The position numbers and the translations under genes are program-made. A stretch of DNA of 64,000 nt from Polytrichum commune (lineage: Eukaryota > Streptophyta > Polytrichopsida > Polytrichales > Polytrichaceae): positions 51,172,758-51,236,757 of the forward strand of contig OX485805.1 of assembly GCA_950295325.1 (NCBI GenBank), written 5' to 3'. The first letter of the stretch is position 1. Each line of letters opens with the position of its first letter. Under the pieces are notes generated by a model, which was not told where the DNA came from, made no database searches, and saw only the letters and a list, made by a program, of their open reading frames with translations. Shown in pieces: positions 26,375-35,900 of this stretch.

Positions 26375-27817
26375 TGTGAGCCCAAAATGGTGCCCACATG
26401 TGGTGATTAACTCTTTGAAACCAATTTTAGTTTGACTTTGATGAGTTATGATTATTCACAAAACATAAAAAGAGTGAAGTGTGGTGTGGATTTAACTTTA
26501 GGCATTAGGTGGTGTTGTGTGATTATTTCAAGGTTTGATTTCAATGAGAGTATGCCTTGATAATGTGAGTAGGGGGTAAGGTGAAGCAAGGTGAGCTCCG
26601 CGGGTTAAATGCCCACTTTTGGATCCACCTTGTTAGTTTAGGAAGAAGGAAGCTTGGTGTATGGGGATTAGTCCCTACTTTGGAGGAGAAGGTTAAGGGA
26701 TTGTGATTGGAGGTGCTAATCCTCTCTCCCTCTCTCCCTCTCTCCCTCTCTGCTACTTAAGGTGTTTTTTCTCTCATTTCCCTCTCTCTCCATCAAGTGC
26801 TCTCAAGGGAGCAAGCTCTTAAGAGCTTGAGCCACGTGGGTGGGTTATTAGTTTTTAGTGAAGGTAGTTAGTTAAGCTCTCTCTCTCAATGCCTCCCAAG
26901 TGAGGGAGCTCTTAGAGTTTAAGATTGCACGTGTTGATTAGTTAGTAGTTAGTGAAATTAGTGTGTTAGATTAGTTCATTACTTAGGAGCAAGGAAAAGG
27001 AAAGAAGAAGAAAAACTTAGAAAACATGTGATTAGGGAATGAGAGGGTTTGTATTAAGGTGCAACTAGTAGCTAGGTTACCCATTCGGGTATTGTAACTC
27101 CATGGACTTAGATTGCAGCTGGCTGGTGGTGGGTTAGACCACACCGAGACCGTGGCCGACTGCAGCTGGGCTGCTGGTGGGTTAGACCACACCGAGACCG
27201 TGGCAAATTGCAGCTGGGCTGCTGGGGGTTGGACCACACCGAGACTGTGGCCAACTGCAGCTGGGCTGTGGCTAGACTGCAGCCGCGAGGCTTAGCAACA
27301 AATCATTTTAGACCATCTAGGGGTTAGCAAGGCTAGCTCAATTAGTGAGTGTTAGCACATAAAAAACTAAATCACATTAGGCCATTTTAGGGGTGACTAA
27401 ATAGTTAGATTCATTGGGCTAGTTGGTACTACGTGTGGGTTTGTATGAGTGTGTTTAACCATTGATAAAAGTGTTTTTCAACACTTGCACCTATCGGTCA
27501 AAATAACTCACTTGAATTATTAATGGAGAATGTGGAGGACTCTTGCAATGGCAAGATAAATGGGGTGAAGATCAAAAGAGTGAGGGGAATGTCCGTAAGG
27601 GCATGTGTGGCTAAAGCCGCGGGTTGGACTCTTGAGAAAGCCAACTCTAGCACAAGCCAAGAGGCCAACATTAATAAAGCACAATGAGTGAGACGATATG
27701 TGTTCATTTGAACATGAAAATTACCTTGCACATGGTTCAACGTTGTAATAGATAAATGTGATTCTCAAAGTCATCACCCGGACTAGGACGCTAAAGGGTG
27801 GTGGATTTGGCCTCACA
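26375..27817 (+). mobile_element. Solo LTR C (family 1) inserted in MULE copy 3
   Basis: Starts TGTGAGCCCAAAATGG and ends TTTGGCCTCACA, 1,443 bp, with a perfect 5-bp TSD CCATG at 26,370-26,374 and 27,818-27,822. MULE copy 3 sequence continues on both sides. It is the same family as LTRs A, B, D and E in opposite orientation to A and B. The frame at 27,498-27,740 on the minus strand mirrors one in LTR B (15,924-16,166) because the LTRs are homologous; neither resembles a known protein. Confidence 0.92.
27110..27292 (+). repeat. ~50-bp tandem repeats inside LTR C
   Basis: Three to four units carry 'GCAGCTGGGCTGCTGG', 'GGTTAGACCACACC' and 'GAGACCGTGGC'. The overlapping open frames on both strands are repeat artefacts. 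Confidence 0.75.
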
Positions 27818-27980
27818 CCATGTAACTAGTAATATGCATGAATGCATGTATCAAATCGTCCACTGTCACTTTATACATGCAAATCATTTTTCTGTTCGAT
27901 TGTTGAAGCCAGTTGTTGTATATTGTCTTGGCAAGATTAGATGTTGGCATCTTTGGACGTTTAACTGTTGTCATATCTTG

Positions 27981-28612
27981 CCAACACCACCCAAATTAAA
28001 GAATATTACATCTCTACTTGTATTTTTAAATTTTTAAATTTTTTTTTGGCAATAGCCGAGGCAAGAAATTCTCAAAATTTGGTGGCTTTCATCTAGTATT
28101 TGATAGTTGGAATCTCATCCATAATAGGATTAGAAGGCTATTGCTGTGACAAGTTGGTTATTGCATGTAGCCATCTTCTCCTTCCCTTTGACTCAATAAG
28201 GAGAAGGTTGGTATTCATACCTAACTCAATACCAAGGTAAAGGGTAAGATTGCACACCAGAAGCTAGAATGCTTGAGTAACCACCAATGCAACGGCAAGC
28301 CAACACCATAGCCAAGGACAAAAGCCAAAGAAAGAGTTGAAAAAGAGAGCTGACAATGAAGGCAAAGCCTCTGAGATCAAGGGACCAGCTAGGAACTTAC
28401 AAGAAGTCATAGGAACTTACTACAACTCATGGGAACTCATGGGAATGTTGGGAACGGGATTGAGACACGTGGAAAAACATCCACATGATTACATTCCCAA
28501 CCACGGTATTATAAGGAAGACACATGGTGATAGGGTAAACAACCCATGGTTTTAGAGTAGGCAATGTGTCGCATACCTACCCATGGGCACAAGGGGGACC
28601 CCGGAGTGACAC
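27981..28612. other. Intergenic stretch, nothing recognised
   Basis: No element ends, TSDs or domain-bearing frames seen. The 72-codon frame at 28,337-28,555 has no recognisable motif. Confidence 0.45.
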
Positions 28613-28924
28613 CCGGGTGTGAGGCCAAACCGCCCACCCTTAAGCGTCCTAGTCCGGGTGAGGGTATGGTGATCACATTCATACTCATCCTAGTTTACCC
28701 TTCCTCCATCATTCATCCCCATGACATCACACATACATTGGGTCACACCAATTTATTCCATATTATAAGTACAAGCGTTGATAAACGCTTTTCTCTATTG
28801 GTACTATCTTCGCATCCTCTATCAACTTTCCACACCATTGCACCCCCGATTACACGGATAGCTAACTACCTAGTTAACCCATCCATCTTAACTTAGGGTA
28901 CTAGACCTAACTAACCCCTCATTC

Positions 28925-29365
28925 TAACTGCCCCTAGTCCAGCTGCTCCTTAGTATAGCTACTGCCTCAGTCCCCTTAGTAACGTTGTTGCCTCGGTCCC
29001 CTTAGTAAGCTGTTGTCGCAGCTAACCTTAGTAAGTTGGTCTCAGTCCCCTTAGTAAGTTGGTCGCAACTAACCTTAATAAGCTGGTCTCAATCCCCTTA
29101 GTAACTCTGCTACCTCAGTCCCCTTAGTAAGTTGGTCACAACTAACCTTAATAAGCTGGTCTCAGTCCCCTTAGTAACTCTGTTGTCGCAGCTAACCTTA
29201 ATAAGCTGGTCTCAGTCCCCTTAGTAACTCTGTTGTCGCAGCTAACCTTAATAAGCTGGTCTCAGTCCCCTTAGCAAGCTGCTGTCAGTCCCCTTAGTAA
29301 TTATGCTGTCGCAACTAACCTTAATAAGTTGGTCTCAGTCCCCTTAGTAAGCTGTTGTCGTAGCA
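28925..29365 (-). repeat. ~50-bp tandem repeats inside LTR D
   Basis: Roughly nine imperfect units carry 'CAGTCCCCTTAGTAA' and 'GCTAACCTTAATAAGCTGGT'. Confidence 0.8.
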
Positions 29366-29612
29366 CCCTCTAATCAGCTAATTTTCTAAGCTCCCTCTAA
29401 TCAACTCCATTCTCTAAGTTCCCTCTAATCAACTCTATTATCTAAGTTCCCTCTAATCAACTATATTCTCTAAGTTCCCTCTAATCAACTCTATTCTCTA
29501 AGTTCCCTCTAATCAACTCTATTCTCTAAGTTCCCTCTAATCAACTCTATTCTCTAAGTTCCCTCTAATCAACTATATTCTCTAAGTTCCCTCTAATCAA
29601 CTATATTCTCTA
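29366..29612 (-). repeat. 28-bp tandem repeats inside LTR D
   Basis: About nine units of 'TCCCTCTAATCAACT' + 'CTATTCTCTAAGT', very uniform, directly after the first array. A (GA)n run follows at about 29,642-29,663. Confidence 0.85.
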
Positions 29613-30037
29613 CCACACTACACAACACACACACACCCACAAGAGAGAGAGAGAGAGAGAGAAAAATGAGAGAGGAGGAAGGAACGAGAGAGGGCATCCC
29701 ACAACCACGACCTCCTTAACCTTTTCCTACTTAGTAGGACCTTATCCTATCCACTAACTCCTCACCCCCTAAACCAACAAGAACATGTTCTAATTCAAAC
29801 ATTTAAACCCAAGGCCCTTCCTCTTGCTTCATCAAACACTACTCACTTACCAAACACTCCCTAATGTCACTAAGCTTCTACTTAACCACACAAAATAGGC
29901 TTAAGGCCTAAAACATGAATCACACCAAGCCTCACTCTTTTTATACTTTTGATTGATTTAATAACACTCCAAATGCAATTCTAAATAAATTCTAAACATA
30001 AAACAAATATGAGCACTCATTTTGGGCTCATATTGGG

Positions 30038-32790
30038 ACTTGTGGCACCATAGGTGAGAGGGCCCAAGTGATTCTAATGTGGGTGAGAGCCCCGAGCGTT
30101 GAGAACGCCTCCCACCCACGGAGACTAGAAGTCACAAGGGTAAGGCCATGAGCATTGGGTAGCTTATGGTGTCCGGATTCTAGAATGCTCAAGAACTCCC
30201 TAATCAGAGGTTTGAGCTAAGAGATATGGCAATTTGAGTGGGGCGCTGCCTAGGGACAGCACCCAACACTCCAGGGGGCGATGTGATGGGACAACAGTAA
30301 CCTAGGAGTGGTGCACAAGACTGCCTAGGTTAGAACAACTATAACTGCCTCAACACTTTCCTGAATGGGGCAATTGAAGAGTCTATCGGCATCTACGCAA
30401 AATGTAGATGTCAATGAATTGGTTGCTCGATCAAATCGTAGGTTAGATAACGAAGTTATGGAGGTTTGAAGCTTCTAGGGGACTCCAACCCCAATGGCTA
30501 AGGGAAAATGTCTACATGGCCCCAAGTCTTAGGAGAGAGACAAAAAGTTACTTGAAAGTAGGGTAGGGGCCCTGACCAAAGTCCTAGAGGGTTATATGGG
30601 TGACCAACCCCACCCGAGGCTAAACAACATGACCTCCACGGGTGTTGGCCCAATGTGGAGGCATAGTTGCCAACTATGCTTCGGGTTGTTATAGCGTTGC
30701 TTCAGCAACGCGATGATCAACTTAAGATAGGACTTCCATTCATGGAAGTCCACATCAAACCATTGGCTACCTACTAAAGAGAGAGTCTTGAATGCATGTG
30801 TAGGAGGGTTGGTCATTGAGCTATGAGCTTGGAGGTCCAGCATAAGTTTTGGGGAGCTAGCAAGGGTTGTAACACAATGGCACTAATGTGAAAAAAATTA
30901 ATGTACAAGGAAGGCTATGGAACATTAGTACCATCATTTTGTAATTATGAGGATAACTTAGCCCATGATAATAGAGTATGAAGAGTATAGGACTAGTAAT
31001 TATCTCACAAGGGAATTTTTTCAAACTTAATCTATTTTGATTGTGTCACCTTAATTATGAGTTGAGGATAGGGTTAATTCTCAAAAGAATGTTTCCACCT
31101 ACATGCATATTTAATCACCACATAGATATGGTTAAAATTTAGGATATGAACATATGAGGAGCTTGATGGTTATAACCGTTTGAGAAGGCTCTCATCTACA
31201 AATGTCATACATAAGTTAATATTTAGGCAAAAGACATTAGCTACCACATGAAGTATAGATTTGAGTTTAGAGTAGAAGACTATATATAGGTTGAAGTTTT
31301 TGGGAGGAACACCTCTTTTTATAGCAACAAATTTATGTTAAGATTGAGTTTCAAAACAACCCTTGAGGTTACCTTGAATCTTCTCCCTTTGAGACACTCT
31401 TTTGGAATATACTTACAATTACCTTCTACTCAAAAGTGCTATCTCTTTCTTTCTTTCAAATACTTTATAAGTTGTTGCATATTGTGACTCTTGAATGATT
31501 TGTCAATTGAGAAGAGAGTAACCTCTTTTGACCAAACACTAAAAACAATAGTAGAAAGATGAGATTTAAGCGCCCGAGGCTTTGGAGAATTAATTAGACT
31601 TTGAGAAACAAAATGATGTTGAATGAAACCTCAACATAAATTGATGACTTGAGACATTAAGATCAAGTCTATTCTTTTTTCTTTTCAAAAAAAACATTTA
31701 TGTTTGAACTCCTCAAAAGGGAGTGTTGAAAATTGATTATTATAAAACTATAGCTCGTGCTTTGTTAAAGTAATAACGGAAGCAATTCTTGTTATTTATA
31801 TTATAAATGAGATGAATTCTAATGATAAATGATTAAGTATGAAAATATTTTATTCACAATTATATCAATTAATTAAACTTGTCACATGCATTCTTAATAT
31901 ACTTATAACATTCATAATTATATCTCAAGTTGTAATACACGAGCTAAAAGAATAAATACACAAGATCATGTAATTCTTACTTAAGACATTAACATATAAT
32001 ACTCACTATTAATCCATAAAGGAAGTGATTGGGTATTATGTAAGCTAACATGCTCTTATAATAACATCAATAGATGATTATGTGGATTAAGAAAAATATC
32101 TATATGAATGATTTGACATTTATGTTCTTATGGAAAGCATAAAGTGAACTAAGAGTTTGACCTTCTTTGAGAAATTCAATTAAGACCTCGGAGAGTTCTT
32201 TTGTCATCAACAATTGATAATAATGATAAAAATAACTTAGCTAAATACGATATAGGATAAAAACTTGAGGATATTGATATATCTCCAAGACTTCGCCATC
32301 TTTAATTGTTCTCAAGATTAATAAGCCATACATTAAGAGTGAAGACGATTGAGATTGAGATCTCTTAACTCCAAAGCAAACATATTCAAATCAAAAGAAG
32401 ACAAGGGAGGTTAATACCTTATTAAAACAGCTTAACCGAGCACATTAATGAGATACGGTTATTTTCTAGCAATTATGAATTAACATGTCGTTTGATTGTG
32501 AATCTTCCTAGCTTATGACAAAGGAATGATCCACAAAGTTCATCAGTTGGCTAAGGAAGAATCATACTATTTTCATATGTAGAAATTATGTATAATCTCT
32601 TAGAAAAAAATAATTGTAGAGATCACCATGACTCAACAATTGAGATCAGGTACATAGGAATAGGTTAAGAAGACAATAGACTGGGAAGAACCAAGTAATT
32701 TGGATTCTTGAAGCAATTAATTTTTGAAATTGAGAGAATTTTTTTTTATGTGCACTTGTCTGAAAGGGGAATATTGGTTGCAATTGGTTG
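30038..32790. other. Intergenic DNA between LTR D and MULE copy 1
   Basis: 30,040-30,860 is moderately GC-rich with a minus-strand frame (30,592-30,843) that I cannot assign to a family; it could be eroded retroelement coding sequence. 31,000-32,790 is AT-rich with nothing recognised. Its last ten bases are the left TSD of MULE copy 1. Confidence 0.45.
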
Positions 32791-32800
32791 TGTGTGAAAG

Positions 32801-32870
32801 GGGGAGTGCTATCTTATGAGCGGTGAGCAATGAGCGGTGAGCGATGAGCGGTAACTTATGAGCAGTGAGG
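32801..32870 (+). repeat. Left terminal inverted repeat of MULE copy 1
   Basis: After the 13-bp tip come tandem heptamers GAGCGGT, GAGCAAT, GAGCGGT, GAGCGAT, GAGCGGT, then AACTTAT and GAGCAGT. The strict 7-bp phase is shared with the right end, though the order of variants differs, so the TIR is conserved as a heptamer array more than as a fixed sequence. Confidence 0.88.
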
Positions 32871-32997
32871 AAGATGGAAATTTTGGTAATAGGGCCACCA
32901 ATATCCTATAACCGTGGAATTGTGGCCTTAAAAATGATGATTTTAGGGTTTAGTAATAAGAGGGTTGAGAAGGATAAACAACATGAAGTCCAAAAAT

Positions 32998-35900
32998 TTA
33001 TTCATCAGTAGTAGCACTAGACATGAAACTATCTTTTGCCTCATCATCTATATATATTCGAGCACCTTTGCATTGCGAATTGATTTTGGAACTATAGCAA
33101 AATTCTTCATTTGGATCCGAATCTTCGAGATTCAACATTGCAATTGCAACATTCTCGGCATATGATGGGAGACGCGGGCTACGGCTTGGACTTCGTAGGA
33201 ATTGTCTATGTGCCCAAAACGGGAGACATGTCCTCTTTCCAATCGTATTCCTGAAATCAAATCGATGAAACATGTAAATAATATGAAGAAATAAAAATGA
33301 ACCAATGAATTGAATGAAACGAATGAATTGAATAAAAATTTATTGTATTAAAACTTACTCACATTCAAATTCAAGCATCTCCTCATCCGAGAGGTCATCA
33401 TCTTTTTTTGTGAGATCTTGTATATTCTCCTTAAATGACCCCTCTTTCAAAACGTTTTCCAAAAGCGGTTTCAATATGTGCTCAAACATGTCATTATCAC
33501 CCTCAAATGCAAGAAGATGTCTGCCACATGCACGTGTTGCTAGGATAGAAGCTCCAGTGGAACATGTCAAATCAACAACGCGTCTATTCGATGGTGTAAA
33601 CAATTCAATAAGATCTTGAAAAAAATGCGGCGATTTTTGATATGGCCCCCTCCAAGGTCTTCCCGATTTTTGAAGAAGCATGTTTTTTTCATCCACAAAA
33701 TTGAAAAGCAAGTTTTTGCTTTTCAATCCACTGCCAAAAAAAGTGGAGTTTGGTTGTCTCGTGCATTTTGTGGTAGTAAAATCCCTTACCAAGACATGAG
33801 CCATAAATGCCGGAGTCTACAAAAAAATGTAAATTGTGTTAAAACTATATACAATGCAAATAACACCAAAATAATTAAATAAAACAATTGTGATGTGTTA
33901 TATTTACAGTGTAGGTTGGAGACTCCGGATCCTTGAATACCATATACGAATTGAGGCAAATAAAAGTCCTAAGAACTTTCATGTTGCCGTTGTGTAAGGT
34001 TGAATTCAAAACCTTCTTGGTTTGCATATTGATAGCAGAAAATACTATGAGGACGCCATCATTAGACAAGATGGACTTGCACAAGGACATTGTTGCAACC
34101 ATCCAGTTATTGTCATATTTATTCCAAAGAGGAATTTCAGCAGGTCTATTGGAGAGGTTGAAGTCAAGACCGTCGGGAAATTGCAGAAAAACCAAGTCAA
34201 CGGCAAATGGAGTCGGATTTCTCATGATATGAAATTCACGATTGTCTTTGAACTGAAATACCACAACATATCACAATATAAGACACAAAATAAAATCCAA
34301 ATGACAGTAAGAACATTCCAGAAAATACAAAATGAAGATTACTTACATTTTCAAGAAATGCCCGCCATTGTATCCACTCAGGAGGGCCTACTTCAACCAC
34401 TTCAAACTTGTTCTTGACAGTAGTAGATCAAGCAAAAGAGAGCGTGAGAAAGTTCTTAAGTATGAATAATTTTTTTCTCAAAATATTCGTTGGCGCACGA
34501 TGAATAGCGTCATAGGTGCTCGAGTAATGAAATTCCAATACATCGCACCCGGATTTTGAACTTTCGCCTCCAAGTGTATTCTTATCAAAATCATTGGAAA
34601 TAACAAGCAATTCTTCATGTTGTGAAATTTCCGATTGACCTTGTATTTTGATTTCAGGAACATGTTTTCTCTTACGACGTTTTGTCTCTTTTGGTTCTGG
34701 CTCTCTAAGTTTAAGCTGCACAATTTGTGCTTGCAAAATTGCAGTATCACGAGGATCCACATTTTTAGCATCATTTATCTGACGGATTGTCTTCTCACTT
34801 GACGGACATGCATCCTTAGGACAATCAAGATACCAACCACAATCTTCATAGTGTGGGAGCGACCAATCCAAACAAATCTCAGTAGTGAACATGCATGAAT
34901 CTCCTGCACCAGTGTCACGCCAATTTGGGAAAAAAACGAGGTTCCCCTATAACGCATTTATGTGGAATCAAAACATATCGAAAATACCTACACACAAAAA
35001 TATTGTAAGTCAAATATTCCATGACAATTTAACAAATGGAATCAAAAAAATCAAAAAAATAATAAGATTAGGTTGTACCTGTATAATACACGTTTCATAG
35101 CAAGATCAATATTAGGTTGCTCATCCCAACCGTTGTGTTTTTTAACTTTTCCACTTTGGAATTTACGATAGAATATTGAATTGAAAGCCGCAAACTTCCA
35201 GGTTTGGATATACTCGGAGAGAGTAGGCACATCTGCAGGCAACTGAAGAGGAGATGAAAGAATACTTTGAAGCTCTTCGATAGCCTTTTTTTTCCAACTG
35301 TGCCCAATATGTAGACTTTGATAACCAATCATCAAGTGCAGAATCAGAGAGGGGCGATTTCGGGAAATGCAATGCATCTTTGTCAAATCTATTGCCATTC
35401 CAAAGCTCGAGCCATCCAACTTTAACTTCTGCATCCACATTACTGACAACAACACGATGAAGTTTCTCTTCTAGCATTTTAGGCACCGAAAATGAACCCC
35501 AATGGTGCTTAATTTGTTCAAAGAAAGCAGAGGTAAAGTTGATATCGGCAATCGCTAGTTGTTTCGTAAAACTAGAAGATAACATTGCACGTTTTTTGTT
35601 GACAGCTGCGGACATTGCTTTTGAAACTCCGTCTAATGTCCGTTCAAGAGGATGAGTTCCATTGTACTGGTTGAGAGCAATATCGCTAGCCTCAGCAAGT
35701 TCTTGCTGAAAAATCAAACAAAAGTCAATATTTATAAGTTCATATAGATGTAATGTAAAATGAAGGTGAATGAACATAAACCACATATTAGCAATGGTAG
35801 AAGAACTTACACTGTACATGTAATCCAAAAAAATTGGTCGTCTCAAAGAATACCAAGTTTCGACGGACTTCTCCTCACATCGTTTATAATTCTTTGGATC

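Larger units (their letters stand above)
24991..27970 (-). pseudogene. MULE transposase C-terminal remnant with SWIM zinc finger (copy 3)
   Basis: The minus-strand fragments at 25,362-24,991, about 26,205-25,702 and 27,950-27,823 together match the C-terminal third of the transposase in copies 1 and 2. The SWIM-type core reads as HCTCLDFTKMSSHAL, but the distal C-x-H pair is damaged (DVIRFICKVD replaces the YCKHLYYVFRF seen in copy 1). SWIM fingers occur C-terminal in many plant MULE and FAR1-type proteins and probably bind DNA or protein. The reading frame is broken by frameshifts and two insertions, so no product is expected. Confidence 0.85.
24700..27980 (-). mobile_element. MULE copy 3, degraded fragment
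   Basis: Heptamer-rich terminal sequence (GAGCAAT GAGCGGT GAGTGGT, about 24,709-24,730) is followed inward by the 3' part of a transposase on the minus strand. The order matches copies 1 and 2. It is interrupted by a CACTA-like element (25,368-25,701) and a solo LTR (26,375-27,817), after which MULE homology resumes (e.g. 'TCGTCCACTGT', 'GATGTTGGCATCT') to about 27,970. The opposite terminus and most of the element are missing. Confidence 0.8.
28618..30032 (-). mobile_element. Solo LTR D (family 1, subfamily with TATGAG/CTCATA end)
   Basis: Starts TGTGAGGCCAAACCG and ends TTTGGGCTCATA. The flanks CCGGG (28,613-28,617) and TTGGG (30,033-30,037) match 3/5, and both differences are C-to-T, as expected for decay of methylated cytosine. 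The end variant CTCATA is shared with LTR E, so it defines a subfamily. A TATAAAAAG-type box (seen as CTTTTTATA on the plus strand near 29,937) is conserved with LTR E. No coding sequence. Confidence 0.8.

Noticed and set aside
33410-34417. Plus-strand frames overlapping the accessory gene
   Set aside because: They are antisense to exons with matching splice phases and conserved methylase motifs on the minus strand; they contain no motif of their own.
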